Origin: Datisca glomerata
Lineage: Eukaryota > Streptophyta > Magnoliopsida > Cucurbitales > Datiscaceae
Direction of reading: 5' to 3'
Length of the DNA: 64,000 nucleotides
Assembly: GCA_003255025.1 (NCBI GenBank)
Contig: QANY01002930.1
Location: forward strand, 806,339-870,338
The translations under genes and the position numbers were made by a program. Shown here piece after piece: positions 12,191 through 23,262 of this stretch; positions within the stretch are counted from its first letter, which is position 1, and every line of letters begins with the position of its first letter. Under the pieces are notes generated by a model. That model was not told the DNA's origin. It was given only the letters and a program-made list of their open reading frames with translations, and did not search any database.

Positions 12191-13640
12191 ATCTAACAAT
12201 GAAGCGGGATATGACACGTTCTTAGCTGGAGTCTGCCTTATCTTGGAACATGGGGAAAATTTAGTATTTAATTCGCTTCATAACTTATTACTTATCAATT
12301 TCAGGAAATTACATTGCCAAAGATGAAAGGATGGAAAGTTTCTTCCAACACCAGAAAGAACTACTGGCAAAGGTCAAGGAATGCGAGATCAAACAAATCT
12401 AAGAGGTCAAAACAACCACGCACCTGCCACTTGGGAGGTCAATTGAATCACAAGGAAGATGAAGCATCCCTGTAGAATTCCTCAAAAGACCAAGCATTAG
12501 TAACCAATCACTTAAAAATGCATCATAGAGACAGAGCCCAGTCGGCAAGATTTCATAATTTGGTAATGAGCATTTAAATATTTACTCATTGACGACAGAC
12601 TCTATTGAAGACCATTATTTGAACTATACCTAAAATGCCACACTCAGAAAGTGACCGAGTAGATATTAACTGGAATCCATGAAATAATCTATGCCAACCA
12701 TACTAAAGGGAGATCCTTAGCTCACAAAGTGCTAAACGAAAGGTACTACTAACCCTAGATGCATGTAGAAACCAAAGACCACGTAAAGAAATGCGATAAA
12801 TGACAACAATTGCCCTATGCCAAATCTAGCTCTCGAAGATTTAAAATTCCTCCTTGACGCAACCCACTACTTCACGAAAAATCTAGAAGCAATGTCCCCA
12901 ACGAGAATTCACGTAGAAGACGGAAAATGTTTTTCATGGAGAAAACATAAAATGTAGATACAAAATCCAAAAGGTCTTAGTTTCAGAAAAAAGGGTTGCA
13001 ATGTACTGGAAGAACAATTAAGGAATTTTATGAAGAACTACGAATCTAAGCCCTATTTCCACACCATACTAACCACAAGGTAGTAATCAGGCGGAAAGAT
13101 CCAATCGAACCTTGCTAGAAAGCTTGAAGAAAAGACTCAAATCTATAAATGGAAAGTAGCCGAAGAACTACCATCAATGTTATGGGCATACCGAACAATA
13201 CCTCGAGAACATACCAGTGAAACCCATTTTGCCTTAGCTTTTAGGGAGAAAGCCGCTATAACGATAGAGATAAGTTGTCCAACTATAATATCAGACATTG
13301 GAGAAAAGGAACATTAAAAAATAATGAAAAGGTACTCGGACCTGCTTGAATAAATAAGGGAAACGTTCCTCATCAGACTTGAAAGTTATAACAAAAAATG
13401 AAAGTCATATTTTTATAAACGGTCCAAACCAAGAGAGTTTTAACTTGGAAAGTTAGTCCTCAAGCAGAATTTACAGGCGCACAATGGAAAGATAAGCCAA
13501 AATTGGGAAGGCCCGTACAAATTATCAATACAGCGGGAGGAAAAAGCTCGTATTGGTTGAAAACAGGAGAGGGACATGACCTACCTAAGTTGTAGAATGC
13601 AACTCATTTAAGAAAATGTTATGTACGAGTAAAGAAAATG
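12191..13640 (+). pseudogene. Ty3/gypsy integrase remnant
   Basis: This heavily decayed stretch shows integrase landmarks in broken frames. Around 13085-13130 the codons read N-Q-A-E-x-S-N-R-T-L-L-E-S-L-K-K-R-L, matching N-G-Q-A-E-A-x-N-R-x-I-L with the catalytic Glu. Just after come E-E-L-P-S-M-L-W-A-Y-R-T-I-P-R and T-S-E-T-H-F-A-L-A, the standard continuation. Around 13540-13640 a chromodomain-free C-terminal region follows. Between 12200 and 13000 the RNase H2/zinc-binding part is only faintly traceable. Confidence 0.75.
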
Positions 13641-13689
13641 ATGTAAATATAAATATAACAAAAACGGGAGAGAAAAAAAGCAATCATTC

Positions 13690-14960
13690 TAAAACTATGC
13701 GTTCAGTCAAAGGGTCAGAGGCTCTACGTGTTCTTTGGACACCACCTCCTTTATTACAGCTTCAGCAACATCTATGGTAGAAGTGTTCTCTTCATACTCA
13801 ACTTGCATGAGGGTCATGTCTGTCAACCTAACTGTGGAGAAGTTTGAGAAGTGTCGTCTAGAAAGGTGATGGTGTAAACCTCCGTCTCAAGCATCCAGAA
13901 CTCTACAATATAAAAAAGGTGAGCTTCACCTCCTTCTTTATAACTTTAGCGAAAATATTCTCATGAGCACCTTCCATAATTTCTATTATGACTTGAACAG
14001 CCTCTTGAACTCAGTGATCTTCTTCAGTACAGACTTCATCCGCTCCTAACTTGGAAGCCTCAATTGTGCTCTTAAGGTCATCATCCTCTTGTTCCTTTAT
14101 CGATTGTTGATGCTTTAAGTCAGATATGTCATGTTCATATTTGACCATAATGCCCACAACACTATTAATTTTGTTAGTGAGAAGATTATGGAATAGAGTA
14201 ACCTAGACTTAAAGAATAAGAATTTAATAGTCAAGAAGAGATTATCATTTTATGAAAACAATAGAACTTACTCTCATGAGATTGTCTCTAAGCGCCTGTT
14301 GAAGAGAATCAATGCCCCAACTAGGTCGCCAGCAACCATGGGAAACTAAAGATGTCTTATAAATTTGTGAGAAAGTTTATAGTCGTCTAAGAATTTAACC
14401 CTAAAAGGGATCATGTGGTCTGAGACAAGCAGAAAAGGGCTCCAAGATGGTGGCGCCACTTTAAGAACCTTCTGGCATTTGCGCAACCAGCTTCTGCATT
14501 GGAGCACTAGAAGTGGAGCCGCACAAGGTTGGAAAAGATGCCATGAAAAGTTGTGAATGGCAGGACTCACGGGAGGTATGAAAAGTGAAGACGTCATCCT
14601 GGAATGAGAACGGTCAATCGGAAGCTAGTGGCGGTGGAGTAAAAGTTGGCCTTGGGGCTAGGGCCACTGGTGGCGGTGAAGTAAAAATCATGTGGCTTGT
14701 ATTCCTCCTGGAATGAGAACGGTTAATCGGAAGCTGTATAGGTCTCATGCTATCTGGTTGAATCACAAAACTTTCAACCATTGTTTCTCCTCGATCAGGA
14801 CCGGATAAGCTAAATAAACTATTACATGAATCGGGAGAAGGGAGAGCTAACTCACACGAGGAAGTTCAAGGAAAAAAATCTCATTCTTGAGATCAAGTAA
14901 GCACTGCCAGTCTTGATTTTTCACTCCTTAAACCGATGTCGCCAAGAGTCTCGAAAGCCA
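13690..14960 (-). pseudogene. Possible antisense extra ORF of the gypsy element, part 1
   Basis: Downstream of integrase and before the 3' LTR, the minus strand has better coding character than the plus. Around 13900-14150 it gives an acidic, coiled-coil-like stretch with E-D-D-D-L-K and E-A-S-K-L-G patterns. Some Tat-lineage plant gypsy elements carry an extra antisense ORF in exactly this position. No conserved domain was recognised and the frame is broken, so function is unknown. The stretch continues at 20030-20650 after the copia-2 insertion. Confidence 0.4.
14597..14735. repeat. Short imperfect duplication in gypsy 3' region
   Basis: The word TCCTGGAATGAGAACGG recurs at 14597 and 14706, followed by CAATCGGAAGCT and TAATCGGAAGCT. 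A GGCGGTGGAGTAAAA-like word also occurs twice between them (about 14629 and 14671). This is a local 109-bp-offset duplication. Confidence 0.8.
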
Positions 14961-15204
14961 ATCTGTTGATTTGAGAGAATCTGTATTGAATTATAAAACA
15001 AGCATTAACTTACAACAACCAACTAATGAGGCTTATATAGACTCGTTGATACAAAACTAACTTAGCAACTAATAACTGAAAAAATAACCAACTAAGCTAG
15101 TTGAGCTACAACCATAACTAACTAACTAAGAAGATGATGACAGTAAGTGATAATAACAGCTTAGGTGACTGACTGAGTTTCCTCATATTTTTTATTTTCA
15201 ATAC
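14961..15204 (-). repeat. Copia-2 3' LTR (left)
   Basis: Roughly 95% similar by eye to 19781-20029 over its length, with few substitutions and small indels, so this is the youngest LTR pair in the window. The outer boundary is uncertain by several bases. Confidence 0.88.
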
Positions 15205-15215
15205 TCCCCCTTAAG
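15205..15215 (-). promoter_or_regulatory. Copia-2 polypurine tract
   Basis: On the minus strand TTAAGGGGGA abuts the 3' LTR, a typical copia plus-strand primer. Confidence 0.85.
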
Positions 15216-15742
15216 CAAAATATAGATTGAAAAACATTGAGTTTGTCCCTTAGAAACTTAAACTTAGCCTGCAGAAGAGGTTTGGTTAAAATGTCAGCAT
15301 TTTGTGCATCAGTGGAAATATATTGAATTGTTAACTGTCGAGCTAAAATTTTCTCTCTTATGAAGTGTACATCTATCTCAACATGTTTAATCTTGGAGTG
15401 AACAACTAGATTTGAAGCTAGTAACCCTGCACTGACATTATCACACCATAACGTGGAACAATAATTAATACTGATTTGGAGCTCCTGAAATAGAGATTGC
15501 AGCCACAAAATTTTTGTTGCAGCTTGAGACAAAGATCTATATTCTGACTCATCACTTGATTTAGCAACTACATGCTGTTTCTTAGAACTCCAAACTATAA
15601 GATTTCCTCCTAGATAGATGCAACAACTACTCGTGGACTTCCTATCATACACATAACTGGCCCAATCAGCATCAGTGAATCCTTCTAGATCCAAACTCTC
15701 AGATGCTTGAAACAAAAGACCACAGTTTATTGTACCTTTCAA
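15216..15742 (-). pseudogene. Copia-2 RNase H domain
   Basis: The open piece (15742 down to a stop within the LTR at 15161) has F-T-D-A-D-W-A-S (first catalytic Asp), R-K-S-T-S-S-C-C-I-Y-L-G, W-S-S-K-K-Q-H-V-V-A-K-S-S, E-S-E-Y-R-S-L-S (catalytic Glu), L-W-C-D-N-V-S-A (catalytic Asp) and a terminal D-I-L-T-K-P-L. All three acidic residues are kept. The usual S-S-T-E/A-E-Y reads S-S-D-E-S-E-Y, a mild change. In life it would remove the RNA strand during reverse transcription. It is separated from RT by broken sequence at 15743-16006. Confidence 0.92.
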
Positions 15743-16006
15743 ATATCTAAGAACACGTTTACATGCAACCCAATGTTCAGAAGTATGATCTTGTAAAAAT
15801 TAACTCAATTTATTTACGGAAAATGTAATATATGGTCTAGTCATGGTCTGATACTGCAAAGCACCAACTGTGCCACGATAAAGAGTAGGATCTTCAAATG
15901 GAACACAAGCAAGCTTACTGAGTTTGATATATGAACACATTGGAGTTGTACAAGGCTTAGAATCCTTCATATTTGTTTTGCTTAAATGGTTTTCAATGTA
16001 CTTAGA

Positions 16007-16809
16007 TTAAGTCAAATATATACCTATTTGATCTCTAAAACACTCAATGCCAAGAAAGTAGTTTAAGCTGCCAAGAATCTTCAAAGAAAATTGTTTGTTC
16101 AAATCTGAAATAGCCTTCAGAACCAAACTAGTGTTGCTACCAATTATTAAAATATCATCAACATACACCAGAAGCAATACAATATGATTAGAAGTCTTCA
16201 TAAAGAACAGAGAACTGTCAGACCAAGCTTGAGGGGCCTGCTTCAACCCATAAAGAGCATAGTGTAACTTGTAGACATGATTTGGAAGTGAATCATCTAC
16301 AAACCCAGCTGGTTGATACATAAAGACCTCCTCTTTCAAGTCCCCATTAAGAAATGCATTATTGATATCAACTTGATGAACTTCCCAATTGAAAGTTATT
16401 GCTAAAGTAAGCATAATTCAAACTATAGGTGGCTTTACAACAGGACTAAATGTCTCAAAATAGTCAATACCTGACTTTTTCTAAAATCCCTTAACTACAA
16501 GCCTCGCCATGTACTTGTTTAACGATCCATCTGAATTATATTTGACCCAAAGACCCATTCATTCTCAATAATGTGCATATGTGGCTGAGGTGATACAAGA
16601 GTCCATATATTATTTCTTTTAAGAGCCTGAAACTCCTCAAATATAGCAGCTTTCCATTTTGGATTGGCTAAGTTAGTCTTAATAGATTTTGGTTCTGTAT
16701 GTAAACTAGTTGTCTCACTAAGAAAAAGTTTGGGTTTGAAAGTGCCATTTTTAGATCTAGTTATCATAGGATGGATAGGTCTAGGTTGAGGATTGGAATT
16801 TGAAGCCAA
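16007..16809 (-). pseudogene. Copia-2 reverse transcriptase
   Basis: The N-terminal piece (16519-16809) has I-T-R-S-K-N-G and W-K-A-A-I-F-E-E-F-Q-A-L with N-N-I-W-T-L-V. The second piece (16007-16414) has H-Q-V-D-I-N-N-A-F-L-N-G-D-L (first Asp), L-Y-G-L-K-Q-A-P-Q-A-W, L-L-V-Y-V-D-D-I-L-I-I-G (the YxDD catalytic pair) and G-S-L-N-Y-F-L-G-I-E. Catalytic Asps are intact, but a frameshift and stops at 16415-16518 separate the pieces. A deletion between Q-A-W and the Y-V-D-D box looks likely, because they are closer than normal. Confidence 0.93.
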
Positions 16810-17013
16810 GATAATAGATTGAATAGGATTATGAGGTATAGAAGACTAGGTTAGGTTTTGGGTAAAGTTATCTGGTGCAGGACTAGAGGTCTCAGAATTA
16901 AGCTGAGATTCATTAGACATATCAACAAAAGGGACATGAAATAAAGAATGATCAGGTAAAGAATGGTCAGTGGAATTTGAAAATGTTCCTGATGGAGAAG
17001 GATTTAAGACAGA

Positions 17014-17935
17014 CTAAGTTGAGGCAAATGCTGCTACATGAACTTGAGAAATGAAAGTATCATTAATATGACCATTTGCTGATCTTGAACCTATTAAATG
17101 AGTAATGTTTGGAAAAATATACACAAACCAATTATGCAAGGGCAGATTATCAGAAGGAATAAAATTTGAAGCTTTGGAACACATGGCCAAGTAAAGAAAT
17201 TCTAGCTCATTAAAGGCAACACTCTTAGCAATATAAATTCTACCAGAAATAGGTTCAAGACACCTATAACCTTTGTGATAGTCACTATAACCAATAAAAA
17301 CACACTTGGTCGAATGAAAATGAAATTTATTAGAATTATAAAGTCTCAAGTTGGAAAAACAAGAGCATTAGTTCTGAGAAAAGACATATCTGGTTTAGTG
17401 AAAAATAAGGTCTGAAAAGGTGATTTATTTGCAAGAGTTGGAGTTAGAAGTCTATTTATAATATATACAGTTGAATGAAAAGCTTCCCCCCAAAATTTCA
17501 GAGGCATACTAGACTGAGACAGCAAAGTTAAACCCATATCAACAATATGCCTATGTTTTCTTTCTACTTTACCATTTTGCTGATGTTCATATGAACATGG
17601 ATGCCTAAACATTATGCCAGGTTACTTAAGGATGGGTAACATATGTCTATATTCCCCACCCCAATCAGTTTGGATACACTTGATCTTGGTATCAAATTGC
17701 CTTTCTATATAGGCTATAAACTGTAGAAAAATGTCTTTGGTTTCAGATTTGAATTTTAAAGGATAAATCCAAAGTATGTCTTAAGTAATCATAAAAAAGT
17801 TATATAGTATATGAATCCTGAGACTGATATATGTGGGGATGGACCCCAAATATCATAGTAAACTCTCTCAAAAGTTTAGAAGTTTGTGTAACAGGAGGTG
17901 GAAAAGAACATTGATGCATTTAGCCTAATTTACAT
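17014..17935 (-). pseudogene. Copia-2 integrase
   Basis: The piece at 17346-17612 has H-Q-Q-N-G-K-V-E-R-K-H-R-H-I-V, containing the catalytic Glu, with W-G-E-A-F and Y-I-I-N-R. The piece at 17014-17349 has C-V-F-I-G-Y-S-D-Y-H-K-G-Y-R-C-L and a G-R-I-Y-I-A-K-S-V-A-F-N-E C-terminal segment. The D-D part between about 17620 and 17935 is broken by stops. Integrase would insert the cDNA copy into the chromosome. A frameshift near 17346 splits the core from the C-terminal region. Confidence 0.9.
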
Positions 17936-18321
17936 GCATCATAGAATTTTAGAGTATTGACATATTTAGAACTAATATGCAATTCGTTGTGAACAAGTTT
18001 AAGAACATGATTTGAAAAGTGGCCAAATCTTTTGTGCCACATACTGATTTTATTGCAAGAATCATTCAAATTTTCATCAGAAGAATAAGATACATTGAAA
18101 GTATGACTATCACTAGGAAGAATACAAGAAACAAAACTTTGTGAAAGATTAACAGAAGCAGCTTTATGCAGAGACAAAAATATAGAAAATTCAATGGAAT
18201 TTGGTCTTGGATAAGCTTTTGGTAGTACAAAATGATACAAGCCCTTCTCAAGTGTTCCCTGCAGCAAAACCTTCCCCGTCCTCTTGTCCATTATGAAACA
18301 AAAAAATAAAGTCAAACACAA
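17920..18321 (-). pseudogene. Copia-2 GAG-pre-integrase region
   Basis: The piece contains T-G-K-V-L-L-Q-G-T-L-E-K-G-L-Y, then M-W-H-K-R-F-G-H-F-S and C-K-L-G. These match the zinc-binding segment that precedes copia integrase (L-W-H-x-R-L-G-H-P; C-x-x-C-x-L-G-K). It bridges protease and the integrase core. Confidence 0.88.
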
Positions 18322-18425
18322 TGATGATATTGTTATCTTTCGTTAATTGGGAAACACTTAAAAGGTTTTTGGTTATGAGAGTACAGAAAGAATTTGGTTT
18401 AAAGTTAATGACACAGTAAATATTT

Positions 18426-19718
18426 TTAATACAGAACTGCCATGTGAGTAATACTTAAGGACTTATGATTGCCTACAGTGAGCTTCCCTTTACCTTTATA
18501 TTCAGATTTGACAGTAAGATTGTTCAAATCTGAAGTAACATGATGAGTTAGTCCACTATCCATATACCAAAATTCATCCTCTCCATGGTCTGAACTTGCA
18601 AGATTAGCTGCCGACATGTTTGAACTATTTTGACCTCTTCCCTGATTACTAGAGTACTGCTGAAACTGCTCAGGTTGTTGATACTCACTATCAATTTTAT
18701 TGTAACAATTAAAATCCAAATGACCAACTCTTTTGCATATCTGACACACTTGGCGACGTCCCCACAGCCTCTACCTCTTCCACGGCCTCTAAAGCGCCTT
18801 GACCATGACCATTTCCTTAAAAATTATTGTTCTAAGGTCCTCTTCCATGACCTCTTTGTGAACGAAAGTGTGCAACATTTGCACTTGAATTGACTAAATC
18901 AGTGACTAGAGACAGACTTTGTTCTAGTCTCATTTCTTGACTTTGAAGCATATATTGTGCTTCTTGCAAGGTAATCAAGTCTTGCCTTGAGGTCAAGTTT
19001 ACTACAATCGAGTCATATTCATTTTCAAGTCCTCCCAGGATGTATAACAATAGATCCTTATCAGTAACATACAGTCCTAAAGCTGACAAGTTATCAGCTA
19101 CGGACCTCATCTAGAGTATGCAATCATTGATACTCATAGCCCCTTTCTTGATTGTTTGCAGCTAAAAGTATAGTATCGTTGACTTAGATTGAGTAGTAAA
19201 GATTCCTTGAAGAACTTTCCACACTTCATTGGAGCTAGTACATCTGACTATGTGACCAAACATAGACTCTGAAATGGAAGACAACAACCAATTCAGCAAG
19301 AACATACCTCTTCCAAATGACATAATCTGGATTCAACATTTGAACACTCTGAGTAGCTGCATTGTTGAGAGAAGCATTGTTTACGCTTCCTGAGATTGTG
19401 GTGACAACATACTTCTCTGGACATGGAATTGTTCCATGGAGATAATCTTCTAAGTTGTAAGCATTGATGGCTGATAATACTTGAGAACGCCAGAAAATAT
19501 AGTTCCCTCGATAACCTTATGGTGATAGGTAAAAGTTTCTTCGGAAGAAAAGCTTGGGCATCTGAAACACAAAAGGTAGAAGATGAAATAGGTACACTTT
19601 GATTGACAAGTACAAAAAAGTTATTCAGAATAGCGTTAGCTTGAGCAACATCAGTGTGATTGACAGGTACAACATCTGTTTTATCTCGAGTGGTTGATTC
19701 ATTGTTTGAAGAAGCCAT
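18426..19718 (-). pseudogene. Copia-2 gag with CCHC knuckle and protease start
   Basis: The start is the Met at 19718 (M-A-S-S-N-N), just inside the primer site. The middle piece (18832-19110) has L-L-Y-I-L-G-G-L-E-N-E-Y-D-S-I-V and S-R-Q-D-L-I-T-L-Q-E-A-Q, typical of copia gag. The third piece (18426-18749) has the zinc knuckle C-Q-I-C-K-R-V-G-H-L-D-F-N-C, then W-Y-M-D-S-G-L-T-H-H-V-T, the protease active site with D-S-G intact. Frameshifts near 19110-19293 and 18750-18830 break the frame. Confidence 0.9.
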
Positions 19719-19770
19719 TGAAGCTTAACTTTTACGAAGAAAATGAAGAAATGAAAGAAATAAATATATA

Positions 19771-19782
19771 GCTCAGATACGA
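19771..19782 (-). promoter_or_regulatory. Copia-2 primer-binding site
   Basis: The minus strand reads TCGTATCTGAGC next to the 5' LTR, against TGGTATCAGAGC for initiator tRNA-Met. Confidence 0.7.
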
Positions 19783-20029
19783 TGATACGATTTGAGAGAA
19801 TCTGTATTGAATTATGAAACAAGCATTAACTTACAACAACCAACTAAGGAGGCTTATATAGACTCGTTGATACAAAACTAATTTAGCAACTAATAACTGA
19901 AAAAATAACTAACTAACTAAGATAGTTGAGCTACAACCATAACTAACTAACTAAGAAGATGATGACAGTAAGTGATAATAGCAGCTTAGGTGACTGACTG
20001 AGCTTCCTCATATTTGTTATCTTCAATAC
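19781..20029 (-). repeat. Copia-2 5' LTR (right)
   Basis: This is the partner of 14961-15204, sharing the same succession from TTTGAGAGAATC through to CAATAC. It abuts the GCCAGGGGTC host sequence. Confidence 0.88.
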
Positions 20030-20650
20030 GCCAGGGGTCTTGAAAGCCAGTCTATTCTTCTTGCTATCGAAAAAGCAAGATAAAGAAGTTAGGACAAATA
20101 CACAAGATAACAAAAGCATTAGAAAGAAGGAGCAGAGAGGCACAAAGCCATGCATCAAACAGTCTCCACTGAGTGGGAATTTTGAAGTGGCAGCGACCTC
20201 TCCATTCATCATTGACTAGGAACACCTCAGGATTCCACTTCTCCTTGATGTAGTAAAGTAGTAAAAAATAATTTAAATCTAAATCAAGGCCATATAACTG
20301 ATTTAAGGCTTTCAAGCACAAAAGGTTCTTGTAAGTGTTTGGGTGAACTGAGTAGGAGAATGTTCATGGTAATTGAGAAATTCTTGGAATAAAGGAGATA
20401 AAACGAAGAAAAAACCAAGTTCTAAAGTCTAGCTCAGCGAGGGATGAAGAGGTTTAGCAAGGTACCCACAAGTATAGAAGCACAAACTTTAGAAGGAAAT
20501 GCCCTACGGAAATGGGCAGCAAATCTATCAAACTCTTCCCTATTTCTTATTTTGGGGAGAGAAGTAGAAAAATTGCATGCTATGATAGAGAAGAAGAAAG
20601 AAGAAGAAGAAGACTTATGTAGAGAAATTAGAAGCAAGTACGGTAGATAG
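20030..20650. pseudogene. Gypsy 3' region, part 2 (possible antisense ORF continuation)
   Basis: This is host gypsy sequence between copia-2 and copia-3. A minus-strand open piece (20064-20321) contains K-E-K-W-N-P-E-V-F-L-V-N-D-E-W-R-G-R and K-I-P-T-Q-W. This resembles the uncharacterised plant gypsy accessory protein found between pol and the 3' LTR. A plus-strand open piece (20444-20650) is Glu/Lys-rich and coiled-coil-like. No catalytic motif is visible and the product is unknown. Confidence 0.4.
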
Positions 20651-21794
20651 TGTACGATGGATATGACACCCCTTTTGAAGGGAAAGTAAAAGAAAATTAT
20701 TTAAACTTGAAAAAAATTGCTTGAATAATAAAATAACCAAGCAATAATGCAATACACCCAATTAAATTAAACTACCTCAAGTATCAATGAAATAATCAAG
20801 AATAAAACTAAATTAGCTACGAGTTAAGAATTAAATAAATAATATAAGAAACTAAAGTGTAAAAATTAAATGTGTGAGAAATTAAATATGAAAAGTAACA
20901 TGCATGTAATAAAAAGAATAGGGAAGCCAAATTTGATAGCTATATTTATATGATTCAAAAAAACTTATCCCTACGTCCATACTTCAAGGATCCTCTGTTG
21001 AAGATCAAAGTGAAGAACAAACCTTTACAAACTCTAATAGCTTATGGTGTTAATCAAATATTGACAATGAAACAAAGTAGAGATTTTGATCTCATGTAAA
21101 AACTCTCTCTCTCTCCTAAAGAGTAGATCTCTCTTTTTTATGCTCACAATATTTTTTAAGATTTCCTCTATTTCTCACAGATCGACGCTCGAAATACAAG
21201 TGATCTACAAATCTTTGTCGGAGAGGTGTGTTGGAGATGAGAAGCTGAACGGGATATTTATAGATGTGTAGAGGACTCAAAATCAGTGCACCGATTTGGG
21301 CAAACTGATGGATCGATTGCCCATTAAGAAGATTTCTTTCCTTGATTGGCCAACCAGTGAGCATGTTAGGAGATCATCGGTTGAGTAGTGAATCCACGCT
21401 ACCCGTTGGCTCTTTTTTTGTAAGATTTGTAAGTTTCCAAAATTTGAACCAGTTTAGATGCAGAATCGAAGATGAACTGATCAATAACATTTTTCACACC
21501 TTGGTCTGGTTCACCCTGCTAACTTTTTATTTATTTAATGCTTCGGTCCAGTTCTGGGTTCCTTACGATGTGCCAAATTCAAACCACTTCAAGTTCTTCT
21601 TTTATACTTCATGCTCTTACCGGTGTATCTCAAAATGCATGCTTCCTATTACCCTTTATTCTTCTTCCATAAACGCTTATAATAATGTGTTTTCAACCTT
21701 GTTTTCACTTTATTAGCACCTCCACACTTGATTAAAATATAAGTCCATATATTATTTACCATCATCAAAATTATCAGTTTGATTATGGTCAACG
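20651..21794 (-). repeat. Copia-3 3' LTR (left)
   Basis: It aligns with 28929-30190 along its length (shared stretches include the TTTTTATGCTCACAATATTTTT region and GATTGGCCAACCAGTGAG). Divergence is high and there are several indels, so it is older than copia-2. Confidence 0.82.
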
Positions 21795-21810
21795 ATCTCT
21801 ACTTTTTTAT
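21795..21810 (-). promoter_or_regulatory. Copia-3 polypurine tract (probable)
   Basis: The minus strand reads AAAAAAGTAGAGAT immediately upstream of the 3' LTR. Confidence 0.5.
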
Positions 21811-22049
21811 GATGACAAACAATTGATTACATGAAATTATTATAATTAAATATGAGTAAATATAAACGTCGCCTAAGAATGCAATAATACATCTAACTTT
21901 TAAAATTTCTCCCACTTTTACAATTAACTACATTCTCTCCCTTTAAAATCATCAAAAAAATATTTCATATAATCATTTCATTTTTCAAAAATTAGTCTTT
22001 TTAGAAGCAAATTTCGTTTTTTAAACTTCCCCCATTGTAGGAATTTTTT

Positions 22050-22730
22050 TGCTTAAACGATAAATATATTTAACTAAAAGATTTACACTTATACAAAGGG
22101 CATATCTCAGGTATACAGCAGGCACTATAGTGCTATGCTCAGAGCTATATAGATAATAATTACACACTATACTGCTACAAAAAGAGAGCGCACATGATGA
22201 ACTAACTAGAATAGTTAACCACAACGAAGATACAGCCAAGAGACCACACCAAGGAATCGCACAGAGCAAACCAAAGAAGAAAAACTACACCTAACCAGAA
22301 TACATCACTGACAACCTAACTATCTCAGCCTACTCCATCCAGACTAGCTAATCACCTCAAAAATAAACTAATATGCATCACAATAAACAACACTAACTGG
22401 CCTAATCGCAGAAATACCGAACAATCAAATCAAAAACTGCACGATGACCAAAACCTCAAAATGCCCAAATGAGTGACCTCACAAGGTAACCTTCAGTATT
22501 GGCAGTACCCCAAAGGTGACAACCTCACCTGACACAGAATAAGGAACCAGTTCAATGAGCAATTCAGATTTGATAGGACCTCGAGCAAATCCACAGGATC
22601 AAAAAACCATTAAGATATCGTAAGAGGGACAAAGAAGGAGTCAGTCCTCACTCTGATGAGGGGTAGGTCCCAACTCTGGTTGGGTCTGTGGCAACCACCA
22701 CAGGGGAGAGAAACTGTCGAGCATATTAGA
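22050..22730 (-). mobile_element. Small retroposon (LINE/SINE-like) with 14-bp target duplication
   Basis: The 14-bp word TGTAGGAATTTTTT occurs exactly at both edges (22036-22049 and 22731-22744). Variable, long target duplications of this kind are characteristic of non-LTR retroposons. The insert begins with a T-rich edge, implying a poly(A)-type tail on the minus strand. The first ~250 bp resemble 56770-57000 elsewhere in the window (shared TAAACGATAAATAT then TTTACACTTATACAA-like text). A minus-strand piece near the tail (22021-22269) ends Y-R-L-S-K-K. No RT domain is present, so class is uncertain. Confidence 0.6.
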
Positions 22731-22909
22731 TGTAGGAATTTTTTAAAGTATAAAAAAATTGCAGTTTTGGAAAATATATACACCATAAAAAATAATATTT
22801 TTTATGTAATTTCTCTAAAGTCGAGATCATCTATGAAAGTTAGTCTACTAACATTGTCTATATGTATCATTATGTACGTATGTACTGTTTTACTTTTTTT
22901 GTCAAACTA

Positions 22910-23240
22910 ATTTCTATTTTCATTTGGTTTCTTCTTTGAACTACATCCTCTCCTCTTGAATAGCTTTCAAAATTTCTTTGTGAAGCAGATTAGATCTTCC
23001 TCTTTCTCTTCACCCTCATTTTCAATGGACATGGTTGTGAATAATATGTTCCCTCTTTTTATATAATTCACATCCTCTTCATGTACTCAATTTCATATGT
23101 CACTAACAATCTCATTAGCTCTTCAAGTGAAAGCGCCTCAAAGGTCTTTTGCTTCTCGAATAGCAATTTCATAGTTCTCTCACGACATCGATCAAGACCA
23201 TGAACTTTAATCAACAATTCACTACTAGTAAAGGACTTAC
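22910..23240 (-). pseudogene. Copia-3 gag fragment, downstream half
   Basis: A minus-strand open piece (23310 down to 23068, of which the part left of 23240 is element sequence) has F-E-A-L-S-L-E-E-L-M-R-L-L-V-T-Y-E-I-E. This is the UBN2-type copia gag signature (usually L-x-x-L-S-L-E-E-L-x-G-x-L-x-x-H-E). It runs directly into the CACTA terminus at 23241, and the missing upstream part lies beyond 28220. Confidence 0.8.
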
Positions 23241-23262
23241 CACTACTACAAAAATGGGCTAC
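23241..23262 (+). repeat. CACTA left terminal inverted repeat
   Basis: It starts CACTACTACAAAAATGGGCT and matches the reverse complement of 28199-28220 with several mismatches and one small indel. Confidence 0.92.

Larger units (their letters stand above)
14961..20029 (-). mobile_element. Copia-2 LTR retrotransposon, nearly full length
   Basis: This minus-strand copia element of about 5.07 kb has short LTRs (about 245 bp: 14961-15204 and 19781-20029), a polypurine tract AAGGGGGA beside the left LTR and a tRNA-Met-like primer site beside the right LTR. Gag, protease, integrase, RT and RNase H follow in copia order and are recognisable over long open pieces. It is the best preserved element here, but stops and frameshifts interrupt it. 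Flanks share the 4-base word GCCA at both edges, a possible target duplication inside a small host tandem repeat. It interrupts the gypsy 3' region. Confidence 0.93.

Noticed and set aside
18630..18893. Plus-strand open frame opposite copia-2 gag
   Set aside because: It is the shadow of the minus-strand zinc-knuckle and Arg/Gly-rich region, with no motif of its own.
14936..20055. An apparent ~24-bp duplication flanking copia-2
   Set aside because: GCCAAGAGTCTCGAAA and GCCAGGGGTCTTGAAA, followed by GCCA, are better explained as a pre-existing 16-bp tandem repeat in the target. The true target duplication is probably just GCCA or five bases including it.
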